Origin: Plantago elongata
Taxonomy: Eukaryota; Streptophyta; Magnoliopsida; Lamiales; Plantaginaceae
Length of the DNA stretch: 22,213 nucleotides
Reading direction: 5' to 3'
Assembly: GCA_036897095.1 (NCBI GenBank)
Contig: JAYMSP010002851.1
Span: 1-22,213 of the forward strand
Position numbers and translations under genes: made by a program. The notes under the pieces are model-generated. The model was not told the origin of the DNA. It saw only the letters and a program-made list of their open reading frames with translations, and made no database searches. Below are positions 1-11,963 of this stretch, one piece after another. Position 1 is the first letter of the stretch. Every line of letters starts with the position of its first letter.

Positions 1-31
<31 letters not shown>
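1..31. repeat. (TA)n microsatellite at window edge
   Basis: Uninterrupted TA dinucleotides run from the first base to about position 31, so the true left end lies outside the window. The tract then breaks into unique sequence. Confidence 0.95.
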
Positions 32-35
<4 letters not shown>

Positions 36-2050
36 AGCTTCACAAGTTTGTCTAGAGTCGAAAGCATTCAGGTACTATCATGAGTGGATTATTCAACTGA
101 TTGAATGATATATTCTACATCTTAGGGAGTTTAGCCTCACTAGTATATATAATGGTGATTTGATGAGGTGTAACACGAGGATTTTTCAAGTCCTTAGGTC
201 CGGGTAGAGATGTACATGTTAGGAGTTATGAGATATTAGGTTAGTCCTACAAGTAGATCAATACCAAACTACTTTTCATATTAGTTTTATATGCATTAGA
301 GTATTAGTAATTTGAATGGTATTTAGTTCATTCACATTTAGACTTGAGATATATTATTATGTCGACATTAATAATATTAGTGTCATGTATACTTGGAAAA
401 AGTGTATGGTCATTTCCGGAATAACTGGAACACCTTAAAGTTTAAATCATTTTACATTTGGCAAAGTATACCCATGCCATGGTCTCACAACTTGGTGCAT
501 AATTGGCTAACATTATATTACTTTTATTTTCTCATCAATGCGGTAAGTTTCACTCAATACCCTGCTTAAATTTATATCGATATTGATTCCCACTGAAGGT
601 GTATACACGATAGAACAGTGGCACTGACAATCACATCACCTCTTTTTAACACTTCAAACACTTTTTTCTCTCGAAAAAAGGACGCTCATTCCAAGTCCTT
701 CCATTTGACAACTCAAAATTACTGACAATCCATCATGTGTACCATTATTAAGAGAACCTTTAAATCAACCCTTGGGCTCAAAGGTGAGGGTATGGAATTG
801 AATTAGTCAGCACATCCTCGCAAACTTGCAAACATAATATTTAAAAATTACCCTTACCTGATTTCTTAAATTTGCCATTCATGTGACTTGCTTGCCCATA
901 TTTTCCCAGTCATTCACCTAGTAACAATTATCTACACCTAGGTCATTGACGGGTCTCCGTGCTACCCATTTATCCTCATATGGTTATCATGATGTGAGGG
1001 CATCAAAATGTTCCTTCTATTTTCATTCAGACCAATCATGTGATGATTCTCGTGGGGGAAATGCATTATCTTGAATCATAGACTCCCCATTATGAAACCA
1101 ACATAAAGAACACATGCAATTTGTCGAGCATATTTTTTAAGCTATAGTAGTAACCAATATGAGTGATCATATTACTTCTCTTGCTATTCACATATATTCG
1201 TGCACTGTCTCTAATGAAATACCAATTCTTAAAAAGTATTCTTGCATTTGCATGTATGAAAAAATAAATGAAATCATTTTCGCATAAGCTAATTAATTCA
1301 AGCATAGGAATTGAAAATGGCGTCAAACATTCATATTATGACATGATTAGAAGTTGTTGTGCACATATATGTTTTCGGGTCAAAAGAACTATTATCATGA
1401 TTTATTCTAGCAATTAAGAGAATTGCAATCTTCTATTGCCATAATATTTTTCATATTGGGTGCTCAATGGTTTTCAAATATATGTAAAAACTTGTATTAC
1501 CTTTACAAAACCATAACCTCGACACTTTTGAAAAACAAACATCTCAATTCTCCAACATATGATTTTATAACACATCAAAATATGCTTGCCAACAAAATCT
1601 AACATGTGAATTGAGGAAAGAAATATAAAAAAAATCTAGACTGATGTCATCAAATAGTACGAGATTAATAAAAAACAAAAAATAAAGAAATTAATTGGAA
1701 AAGTATGCAATGGGATTAACAACACACTTGTACCACCTATAATTCTATATCTGGCAGCAACCTGTTTAATTGTTGAACTCTTGAGTTTGAATAATAATTA
1801 CGTCTTTTTTTTTTTAGTTTATCTCATGAGGATTCCAGTGGATGTTACATGAAGAATCAAGAATGCAATTTTGATCTTAGTTCAATCTAGAAAAATAAGG
1901 AGATTGAATATACAAAATTAAAATATGTTGCATGAATTGATGAATAGGTTTGGATGACAAATCGATTGAATTAAGTTTTATATATGATATAAATTAAGAT
2001 GAATCCATCAATCTTGGGAGGAATTCTACTTGCAAACTTGGACCCCAGTG
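32..2050. other. AT-rich intergenic sequence, no gene recognised
   Basis: I see no convincing reading frame, RNA gene or complete transposon here. The longest open stretch (1090-1326, minus, 78 codons) is rich in Ile, Phe and Tyr, as AT-rich noncoding DNA tends to be, and shows no domain. The first 600 bases look like old repeat sequence, but I could not find matching terminal repeats or a primer-binding site. Confidence 0.6.
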
Positions 2051-2084
2051 AATTAGTACAAATCGAGTGATTGATTCAACATTT

Positions 2085-2153
2085 GTTTCAGTATGTTAAA
2101 ATGAAGATGAGCGGAGTGATGAAAGTGAATCACTCCTAGCGGTATACTGAAAC
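2085..2153. other. Foldback hairpin, possible small-RNA precursor or relic
   Basis: Two nested inverted repeats share one axis. GTTTCAGTAT (2085-2094) pairs perfectly with ATACTGAAAC (2144-2153), and GGAGTGAT (2113-2120) pairs with ATCACTCC (2129-2136) around an 8-nt loop. The internal loop is asymmetric, 18 nt on one side and 7 nt on the other. Neither arm matches a conserved plant microRNA I know, and the asymmetric bulge argues against a canonical precursor. Confidence 0.35.
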
Positions 2154-2296
2154 TGTGGTAGATTTCTCGATCAAGGAGAGCCAGAGATGGCTTGGAGATT
2201 GAACTGAAGGAGAAGATCAATGAAATGTAAGAGGAGAGAGATGATGAATTAATAAAAAAAATTACTATTTTTTCATCCGCATACTTTTCAATCAAT

Positions 2297-2355
2297 AAGA
2301 AGAGTATTTTGCGCCGTCATCATGATAAAGAAGAGCATTTCGTCACATCATAATG
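2297..2355. repeat. Imperfect tandem duplication, about 30 bp unit
   Basis: Two adjacent similar segments both begin AAGAAGAG, continue with a T-rich stretch and CGTCA-like core, and end in ATCAT-ATGA. They differ by several substitutions and small gaps. No function is apparent. Confidence 0.4.
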
Positions 2356-2430
2356 AAAAATGGACCAATCATAAGTCTTGAAAAGTAATTATATCAACAA
2401 GGTTAAATATAAGGGTTGCTTGTCCACTCA

Positions 2431-2432
2431 TA

Positions 2433-2468
<36 letters not shown>

Positions 2469-2530
2469 TGTATGTATGTATGTATGTATGTATGTATGTA
2501 TGTATGTATGTATATAGAGAGAGAGAGAGA
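2431..2530. repeat. Compound microsatellite (TA)n-(TGTA)n-(GA)n
   Basis: A short TA run from 2431 passes into about 17-18 copies of a TGTA tetranucleotide to about 2512, then a GA run from about 2516 to 2530. One frame reads as a Met-Tyr-Val-Cys repeat, which reflects the repeat itself and is not a gene. The long pure tetranucleotide tract is likely length-variable. Confidence 0.95.
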
Positions 2531-4500
2531 TTAGTTTATTTTCTATTTTCTCTAGAGGATAAACGGACAACGTAAGGCCTTAGCATATTTCTTACTTCGA
2601 ATATAAAGTTTGTTGGTGCCCACATCATACTATTTGTGGTATATTGGAAGCTAAAGAAAGACGGGGGTTTTGATCAAGAAACACAAAGGAAGAACGGTAA
2701 ATGAAGACACACGAAGGCAGCCCCATGACGCCAGCATAATGTCGTACGACACTCCTAGGAATTCGACAAGATCGAGTTTAATCTTCTTGGTTCGTGTTGA
2801 TTCGTTTGTGTATTCGTTGCTTGGATTGGCGATAGCTTGGAGAATTTTCGACTTCAAGAGAAGTTTAGCTAGCTATTCAATCCGAGTACAAATGTTGTTC
2901 TTGAATCGTAGTTGCATGCTAGGTTCTTGATTTATATACAAACCATGATGTATATTGGCTAAAATTCGTGCTTGAACTCTACAATCTGTGGAGTCCAGCT
3001 TGGGTTTGTGAAGCACGATGGATCTAAAACATTGGTTAGCTAGCCCACCTAACTCAGTCAGCTGCCAAGTAATTAACAAGCCAACTCGTCCACCTTTAAT
3101 CACCCTTGTCAACCTTACACTTGGTTGACAAACTAGCTAACCGACATATAACTTAACCAGCCACGCCATCCATCCAATTATAGTTGACCCACCTAGTTCA
3201 GTTGACTTTGCAAACCACCCTGTATGTTGACAAGTCAGCTAGCGCCTATCTAGCTCATCCAACCAACCAATCATGTAATTGATAAGTTGGCTAACCCACC
3301 TATGTTACTCAACCAAGTATGTTAGACGACCAACTAATGGAAGCGCTAGCCAACCCTCCCTATTAGTTGGGAAATCTTTTTAACTTACTATATTGATGGT
3401 TGAACTAGTTCGCCTACTATGTTCAACTAAGGATGAATCTTCCAACTGACTGAGACGTGGTCTAATACCGCTCACGAATTCCAGCAGCATCAATCGAAAT
3501 TTAGGAGAAGTGGTAGGATGGACTTCAAAGGGTAGGAAGGCAAGTGGAAAGGGTGATGCATCATTCACACTACGAAAACTCTAGCAAGCTCTCTAATGCC
3601 TCCATCTCTCAAAAGTTATATGATCAACACATCCGTTCATCCATCATCATCCACCTCCTTCCACCACCATCAATTGACTTCCGACGACCACCACCGAGCT
3701 TACGCCTGCAAGGACAAATAGCCTCCCATCCTTACTCATCCAAACTCTGTCGTACTGATCTAACTAACATGATAAGTCGACCATCACCATCTCCCTTCCT
3801 CCCTCCCTCTCTTTTGTTTTATACATCTTCTAACTGTATACTAACTAGACGTAAGAGTCCATACCGGTGTCCAGTTGTAACCTCACACTTTCCTTATGCT
3901 ATTGCCCAGCCTTGCAGGTAGATGGTGCTCACGAATTGATCTATGGGTGAGTGTTTTATGTTTAAACACCTCTGTAAAAATTAAAAAGGTCACCATGCAC
4001 ACGATCCACAGCTGGTTTCATCCATCATCATCTTCATTCTCCAGTCCCCATCCTCAGAAATCACCCATCATCACATTGCTCTACCTCATCCCGCCAATGC
4101 ACGCCTCCACAACGATGCACCCCATCTTTATTGGTTCGTTGCTCTTTCAATCCACCACTAATGCGCCTCTTCTTTGATCATGCATCCCATGCTCCACATC
4201 TCCACATTCTCTCGTCGCTAACCTACTACGTCTCTTGTCGATCTTGTTGCCTTTCAGGCTGCTGATGCGTATTGTACTAGCATTCACGGTCCAATATACA
4301 TCATAATTTCTTTTTCCAAGTTACTAGAGTAGGGCTCTATTTTTTTTCCAGAATCTGATCCGGTGCCCAACTGCAAGCTAGCTTATTCACTAGTTTTAAT
4401 AAACGAGACGATCAGGACCGAAAACTTTCGGGTGCATTTTAGAATTTTCAAAATCTAAAAAAATTAACTTGAGCACTACATACAATTTAGAGATTATGAC
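2531..4500. other. Intergenic sequence, no supported gene
   Basis: The part at 2650-2940 has a more balanced base composition than its surroundings and may be a retroelement LTR remnant, but I found no partner copy. From about 2990 to 3370, phrases such as CCCACCTA, AGCTAACC and TTGAC recur at irregular spacing, like a very degraded repeat array. From 3560 to 4260 the plus strand is rich in CATC and CCA, giving spurious open frames (3544-3921 and 3896-4177) that are Ser/Pro/His-rich without domains. Confidence 0.5.
3108..3231. promoter_or_regulatory. Cluster of five W-box cores (TTGAC)
   Basis: TTGAC occurs at 3125, 3184, 3202 and 3227 on the plus strand, and on the minus strand at 3108-3112 (GTCAA). 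TTGAC(C/T) is the binding core of WRKY transcription factors. The cluster lies about 1.5 kb upstream of the next start codon, inside degraded repetitive sequence, so a role is inference only. Confidence 0.25.
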
Positions 4501-4567
4501 CATCCAAACCCTCACCCTCTCCTACCCTTTAACGTTTTATCCTCACTCTGCATTTTTCTCCCAATCA

Positions 4568-4632
4568 TCTCTGCAAACCCTATTTCTCGATCTCTCTCTG
4601 CAAACCCTATTTCGCGATCTCTCTCTCCAAAC
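4568..4632 (+). promoter_or_regulatory. 27-bp tandem repeat with two telo-boxes, leader of the GYF gene
   Basis: A 27-bp unit occurs at 4568-4594 and 4595-4621 with one or two differences, followed by an 11-bp partial third copy. Each full unit contains AAACCCTA (4575-4582 and 4602-4609), the plant telo-box common near the start sites of translation-related genes, set in CT-rich sequence of the pyrimidine-patch type. It lies 135-200 bp before the ATG at 4768, so it is in the core promoter or 5' leader. No good TATA box is visible there, and no ATG occurs between it and the start codon. Confidence 0.55.
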
Positions 4633-4767
4633 ACACACAAATAGCAATCGAAATCTTTCAATTCTCTCTTCGCAAATCCAATTTACATTCCGTTGATTCT
4701 TCGTTCGAGCGAGTGATTCTTAGCTGCAGGTTTGAAATCGTCTTCATCTGAAATTTGTCGCAATTCA

Positions 4768-7700
4768 ATGGCTGATAGCAAGTTGTTTCTCCCGGAGGAT
4801 CTCGCCGTTACCAAGCCGTCCGATCAATCGTGGACTCCTAAAGGTATAAACGCCCTCTCGTTTTTTTCTTTTTTCGTCGATTCGCTATCGATCTGTATTG
4901 CTTCTGATTTCTCCTCTTCGATTGGATTCGAGCGTCTGCTCTGTGATATATTTATTGATCTCGCTGCGCAATGTTGCCTTCAATTTAGCTCCTAGGGTTT
5001 TGAATCAGTTATTGACTTCAGATTTGATTTCTATCGAATCGAGCTGGGAATGAAAGAGTACATTAGTTCTGGTCAATTTGTTGTTATAGGTTCGTGAATT
5101 AGACTGTCATTTGCTGGTGCTACTTGGAGCTGGATTTATTTAAGCTGCTCTTCTGAAGTTTGGATTGGAATATATGCTTTGTGTTTAGTGTGTTCTAATC
5201 GATTTCTATGTATTTGCACTGAATTTGTTGCAGGAAATGATGACGACAAGGGTTTGGTGGGATCACTTGAGGAGTCAAAGGGTATGTGTTGATTTTTGTT
5301 CTACGTCTGTGGAGCCTGGAATTGTGTTTGATCTTACTTTGTTTTCTGTAGACCAAGCGGCGTCAGAGAGCATTCCGTTGTCGCCTCAATGGTTGTATGC
5401 TAAGACAATTGAACCTAAGATGGTAATAATGCAGGCCCTTGAGTATTTATTTTATGATTTGTGAGTAGTTGATCAAATGGTGCTGAAGTCTTATATTTTA
5501 TGTTGGTATTATTTTTATGTGGCAACTTAATGTTTCTGTAAATCTTAAGTAGGTCCGGAAACTATACTGGGGGCCGAAGTAACTTTGAATTTCGGTATTT
5601 CCCTGGGCATAGATCGAATTGACAATTTTCGATTGGCATGGTGCAAAGTATTCAAATATGTAATAGTTAATCACCATTGAGTATGGCTTCTATGCCGGAG
5701 GACAATATGTATATCCTGACTTCAATCCTCTCCAAGTCCATCCCCATCCAAAATTTTGAGACAACTCACAGATCTCCTAAAAATTACCCCTAAGATCCTT
5801 ATGCTTTACTGGTCCCTATTTCAGTCATCACGTAGCACGCCTGTTTTATATTCGTACTTCTAGATTTGTCTGAAATATGGCCAGTCCTGTTTACTCCTCC
5901 AATGTCATCTTCTTTGCCTGAGTTTAGGCCTAAAAATGTGTTCTATCTACGAGTGCTCTTAATGTCAGCTGCTTCATCTTTCATGTATGTTCCATGAGTG
6001 TTTTTATTATTATATTGTCTTATGAACCTATTGTCTGATGAACTAGAACACAAGTGGTTACTGACTCTGAAACATGCCTGTCGTGCTTCTGTTTCTTGTT
6101 TACTCTGAACTTTGCTGACGAGGCCCCAGTATCATGTAATTGGAATTTTTGTATTGTCATCTTCTCACTCGTTGTGCTAAAAGTAACACATTTACGTCCA
6201 TTAAAATCTAATGAGCAGGAACCGCGCGGTCCGAGTTCCTTGTCTCTGGGAAGTTCTGCTGATCTGAACCAGAAAGATCTTTCACGCCCAGATGCCCCTG
6301 AGGAGAAAAAGGACTGGAGAAGAATTGTTCCTGAACCTGAGAGTGGTCGCCGTTGGCGTGAAGAAGAAAGGGAAACTGGTTTGCTCGGTCGAAGGGACCG
6401 CAGAAAGATGGACAGCAGACGGGTTGACAATGCTCCAGGCAAAGAGACCACCGATAGTAGACCGTCACCAGCTGTTGACAGGTGGACTGATGTTAATAAT
6501 CGTAGTTCCGGTCATGAAGCAAGGCGTGACGGCAAATGGTCTTTGAGGTGGGGTCCTGATGATAAAGAAAAGGATGCAAGGGTGGAGAAAAAGGCAGAGT
6601 TGGAGAAAGAAGAATCCCAGAGTGAGAGCCAGTCATTTGTGCCAAGTAGCCGTTCTACCCCCGATTTAGATTCACGTGATAAGTGGAGGCCAAGGCACAG
6701 GATGGAGGGAATTTCTAGTGCTTCAGGTGCTTATCGTGCTGGTGCTGCTCCAGGATTTGGTCATGAAAAAGGACGACTTGATGGCCCAAATGTGGGATTC
6801 ACTGTAGGCCGTGGCAGATCAAGTGTTTCAGTTGGTGCAGTGCAATATGAAAATGGTGGAAATGTTCCTGGAAAACCTAGCCGTAATGGTGAAACATTTT
6901 TTTACCCCAGGGGCAAATTACTTGACATATACCGTCAGCGGAAGCAGGAATTATCACTTGCCCTCATGCCTGACAATTTGGAGATAGTCCCGCCATTAAC
7001 TCAATCAAGTGTCAGTGAACCATTAGCTTTTGTGGCCCCTGAAGCTGAGGAGGAGGTAACCGGGGGGATTATATCTTATTTTCGATTATAGGCCTGCTAG
7101 AATTATTACTTGTGTTTGATAAATGCACACAGAAACTCATAATCTCTCAACTCCTTGTAGGCTACCCTGCATGCAATTTGGAAGGGTATACTTACCAGTA
7201 GTGGAGCCTCGTACCCTTCAGCCAGGAAAGGCAGATCAACTGATAACATTGCAGGTGATTTGAGCTTAGTTATTCTCACTTAAACACTTGTTTCTATAAT
7301 TTAGCAACAAGACCTTTTTTTTTTTTTGTTTTCCCTTAGCCACATCACAAAGAGATAAACCTTTACTTTTACTGCTTTACAGAGCTGGGGAATCCAGAAG
7401 CTAACGGAAAGCAAATTACTGAATCTGTTGATGTTACTGAAGAGATGCAAGCTTTCCAGAAATCTTCGGGAGATATTGATGAAGCTAGCGTTGACAACTT
7501 CTTCTACAATAATATACCCAAAACAGGTATTTTAAGTACTGGGAATTAATGACAACTGGTTTATATATTGTTGTATAACTTCTGAAAGAAACTTAGAACT
7601 TTATCTAGATAAAACTGCTGAGCGGGAAGGAAAATTTGAAGTTTCAGAGGCAATGAATGTTAAGGGAGTTGGTATTGGTGGTGTACAAGCTTCTAGTGGG

Positions 7701-10700
7701 GCTGAGGCTGGTGCCTCTCAGCTGAAGCTGGAAGATTTTGAAGTTGACAAACACCTCTTATTTGACAGTGTAAGGTCTGCACCATCTTTTGATGGAAGCA
7801 ATAAACATCCGGACGATTTCAATGTGCCCTTTGCCATGCAATCATCTGAACAATTTACAGAGGACAGTTTACACAAGTTTGGAAACCAAGCTGGTGAATA
7901 TCAGCTTGGTAGAGGAATGAATCCAGAGGAATTAAGTTTGTACTATCGCGATCCGCAAGGGGAAGTCCAGGGTCCATTTCTTGGAGTGGACATCCTTTCA
8001 TGGTTTGAACAAGGATTTTTTGGTACTGATTTGCCAGTCCGTTTGGAATCTTCTCCTGATGAAGCACCTTTTCTACAATTGGGAGACATCATGCCATATT
8101 TGAAATTTAGACATGAGTATGATGGTGGCAATGATATAAGCTCTAATCCTGATAAAACAGTGGTGATTGACGGTACATCAGAAGCATGTTTACCTGCTGG
8201 AGACTCGTTGCTACATCCTTTAGATACCTCTGGTTTGCAGTTTCCTGATTTTGCTCGGCATGGCCAGTCAAAAGAACCTGATGATCAACACCATCTCTCA
8301 CATCAAACATACTCTCAGGGGGAAGATCTTCATGATTTTCGTGCACATGATGAAGGTAGGTTGATGGTTTTCTACTTTGGTACTGATTATCATTTAAATT
8401 TGATTTGGATCTAATTAAGTTAGCTGTTTATTCTTTAGCAGAAATTGTGTTTCCAGGAAGGCCTGGAAGTGGAGGTGATGCTATTCGCAAAGTATCCAGA
8501 GGGCTTAGTGATTCAGCCACTAATAGTGGCCTCCAGGCTTTTCCATCTGACATAGCGGATATTGGTGTCTCAAACCAGAGAGAAAAGTTGCATCCACTTG
8601 GGTTGACGTGGTCTGAGCTTGAAAGTACTTATCAAAATAACAATGATCAGTTACTTGCATTTGGTGGTGGTGCTCAAGACAAACTGTTAAACCCTATGAC
8701 AAGACGAGGCGGTCCTTTCGGTGCACCGGCTGATTCAACTCATGTCCCAGAGAATTGGAATGATGCGTATGGCAGAAATGCACTTACAGGTTCGAACTTG
8801 CATGAAGATGCTATGGATGCTCGTCACTCTTTAAGAATGGAACAGGAATTTAGCCGCTTTGATATGGCTGAAAGGCTACTTGCCCAGCAACTTCAGCAGC
8901 AGCAGCAGCAGCAGCAGCAGCACCGTCAACCACATAGTTTGGTCCCCTCTCATAATTCCCACTTAAACGATATGATGCAGCTTGAGCAATTGGCTAATAG
9001 AACGGGACAAAGCGTGGAACATATTTTGGCCCTCCAACTTCAGCAACAGAGGCAACATCAACTTGAGCAACAACAATTTCATGAACAGCAAATGTTGTTA
9101 AAAGAGCAACAGCAACAGTCTCAAGCGCGTCAAATTGTTCTCGAACAGCTGCTGCAGAATCAAATGCGTGAGTCTGGCCGTGGGCCGTCACGTATAGATG
9201 CACATGCACTTCGATCTAGCAATGCACTTGAAGAAGCCATAATGCAGCAACAATTCATAAATGAACTGCAACAACGCGCTCAGTTCCCTTCGAGGCATCC
9301 AGAACCATCCATTGAGCAGCTTATTCATGCTAAATATGGTCAAATGCCCCACCCGGGTCATCAGAATGATTTGTTGGAGCTCTTGTCACGAGGAAGGCAA
9401 AATTCTCTAGACCCGCAGATTCTTCGACAAGAGCAGCTGCATGGCAGGCAGTTGCCGTTAGCATTAAGGCAACGACTGGAAATGGAAGAAGAAAGACAAA
9501 TCAACCCTGGTTGGCTGCATGATGAAGCTAGTCAGTTCCAACGTAAACTTGGTGGCTCTCATAGGGCTACATCAGCAGGATTGAACCCTTTAGACTTTTA
9601 CTCTCAACAATTACCACCTAGTGAGGAGCATCTCAGCCATTTTGATCGGAATCTATCATTACAGGATAGGAATCTTTCCTTACAGGACAGAATTCAACAG
9701 GGTCTTTTTGACCCTGGGATGTTGCCCTTCGAGCGTTCCATGTCATTCACTGGTGGAGGTGCTGGTTTAAACCATGATGTTATGAATTCCATGGCGCATG
9801 GTCAAGGTATTGAAATCCAGGATCAGATTGGTCGGATGCATCCTGGTGGTCTTGGTGGATTTATGTCTGATGCGTATTCTCAGCGAACTGACAAACCTTT
9901 AACCCCCAATCACTTCCATGGTTCACACTTGGACACAACAGAAGGTCGTTGGTCTGAGACTAATGGTCAGTTGCCTAATGACTGGATGGAAATGAGAAAT
10001 CAACAGCTACATATTCATCATGAAAGGCAGAAAAGAGAACCAGATACCAGGAGCACTGAAGATCCCAGCTTGTGGATGTCAGCTGGAACAAATGATGACA
10101 GCTCAAAACGTTTACTTATGGAATTATTACATCAGAAATCTAACCACCCTTCAAATGAACAATTTGGTTCAACTGGTGGAGTACCACGTGACAGAAGGCC
10201 TGTGTCCGGTCATTCTCGGGCTAGCACAGCAAACTCATCATTCAGCGTTATGTCAGATCAGGATGCAGCTTTCAGCAACTCATTTGCTGTAGGGTCATTT
10301 GGATCTGATTCAGGAGGGCCACTCCAAAACCGATTTGGTGAGGGCATGTCTAGCTTGCAGGACATTGGTGGGGATTCCGGTGTCGATGGAAGCTCTCAGG
10401 TAAATCCTACTGATTTTAGCATGAGAAACAAGGCACCTGAAAAACTCGCCCTCTCTAATATGGATGGAGACAAGCGAGTGCTCACAAATGAAGGAGTTGA
10501 TAACATTTCCGAGTCACGACAAAATATGGTTGGGCAGGTTGTCTTAACATCTATGGGTGGAAGGGAAACGGCAGCTAATATTCACAGCAGACATGCCTCA
10601 CTCGATACTGCTGGTAATTCCGTGTTATCCTAATCAGCTATATTTATTAGATGTTAATTGTATATGACTAATTTTGAATTGTGAATCAGGTTTTCGCAAT

Positions 10701-11963
10701 GAAAAGATTGGAGCAGTTGATTCTCATCTGGATGATGTGTCAAAGGAACGGTAAGAAATCTTGGCTGCTCAACATAAGCATTATTCTTATTATTTGTTTT
10801 ATATACACGGTTTTATATGCTGTTTGGAAGATGAGAATGAGATGGTGCACTATTGCCCTATAATGGTGTTAAATAGATAGTAGCCTCGCTTGTAATTTTA
10901 TTAAGCAGTAGTGAATCTCTTAGCAATTTCTTGGCGTATGACATGCTAAAAGAACATATTCCCAGAGTCAGCAGCTCTTTTACTAGATTAGATTTTTTTC
11001 TTTCTTTTGAACCTTTTTCTATAATGAATGATTGAATATCACTAAATATGAGTACTTTTAGCAAGATATGAAGTCTATTGATACTAAATCGTATTTTCGA
11101 CATCCTTGGTACTTTGATGTTTTTAGTTTTGCTGTATTGCTTTATATACGTATTTATTTATATCACATACTCATATAGTGCTTCTTAGTTCATAAAAAAT
11201 GGAAGACTAGTTTACTTTGTGCCTCTGTGGCTGTGTTTGAGCTTTCTCACCTGAGGTGATTTTTTCTTTTGATTATACAATCTGCAGTTATTAGTTTTAT
11301 TTTTCTCTTGAGTTTGCTTGCAGCTTTGCACTCACTCGCTTTTTACCTTGGCTAGGTTGCGGATCTCTAGTTCAAAAGGACCAGAAAATATATTGCTCAG
11401 ACGTCCACCTATGGCCCGCGGTGTATCTTCTCAGGAGGGGCTTTCTGATATAACTGTTGATCCAGCAGGCAGAGGAAAAAGTGTTTCAAGTTCAATAACT
11501 TCTGACGGTGAGTTGGATTCTGCTGCACATGTTTCACTAGGAAAATAATTCTGTATATGCCATGATATATTTGTCTGTGTTCTGAAGTGCTCTGAATGCC
11601 CATTTTGCACATTGAATTCATGATGTGTGCTGGTTTCATGCAGGTGTGAGACGGGAAACAGGAGGCAATGTAGCTCAGGAGGTTTCTAGCAGAAGAGATG
11701 CTCAATTTCGGCGAGCATCGTCCTATAACGATGCTTCTGATGTACTAGAGACTTCTTTCAGTGACATGCTTAAGAGCAACTCGAAGAAACCGGGACATCA
11801 AGAAAGTCATGCTTCAGCAGGTGGAGCTTTAGAGCCTTCAGAGGGGTCACGGAATAGCAAAAAGAAAGGTAAAAAAGGCAGACAGATAGATCCTGCCCTT
11901 CTCGGGTTCAAGGTCACTAGCAATCGCATTATGATGGGAGAGATACAGCGGTTAGATGATTAG
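4768..11963 (+). CDS. EXA1: GYF-domain protein, EXA1/MUSE11/PSIG1-like (11 coding exons)
   Basis: Coding exons read 4768-4843, 5234-5281, 5352-5422, 6219-7055, 7161-7254, 7383-7526, 7609-8355, 8442-10613, 10690-10750, 11356-11507 and 11644-11963. All introns are GT-AG and all junctions keep frame, giving 4722 nt and 1573 residues. The N-terminus [12 protein letters not shown] is followed by the family motif [11 protein letters not shown] (about 49-59). A charged Arg/Asp/Glu-rich region follows, then YPRGKLL (294-300), which fits the eIF4E-binding pattern YxxxxL-hydrophobic. The GYF domain spans about 532-588 with GPF, the conserved Trp and GFF in place of GYF. Next come a Gln-rich, probably coiled region with nine Gln from 824, an Asn/Ser-rich tail and the conserved C-terminus ending [10 protein letters not shown]. 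Arabidopsis EXA1 binds eIF4E-family proteins, restrains immune-receptor accumulation and is needed for potexvirus infection. That role is transferred by homology. Length is close to the family norm. Confidence 0.93.

Noticed and set aside
2085..2153. Conserved plant microRNA precursor
   Set aside because: Neither arm matches a conserved family I can recall, and the 18/7-nt asymmetric loop is unlike canonical precursors.
2378..2575. 65-codon frame with repeated Met-Tyr-Val-Cys
   Set aside because: It is the translation of the TGTA and GA microsatellite, not a gene.
2670..2930. Overlapping frames on both strands in a less AT-rich patch
   Set aside because: No recognised domain. More likely a retroelement LTR remnant, which I also could not prove.
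3544..3921. 125-codon plus-strand frame
   Set aside because: Ser/Pro/His-rich product from CATC/CCA-rich low-complexity DNA, with no domain and no supporting promoter or splice context.
6020..6468. Minus-strand frames of 143 and 86 codons opposite the GYF gene
   Set aside because: Antisense shadows of the charged, Arg-rich fourth coding exon.
8994..9209. Minus-strand 71-codon frame
   Set aside because: Antisense of the Gln-rich exon, giving Val/Ala-rich sequence with no domain.
10858..11103. Minus-strand 81-codon frame in the ninth intron of the GYF gene
   Set aside because: AT-rich intronic sequence with no domain. The flanking exons join in frame without it.
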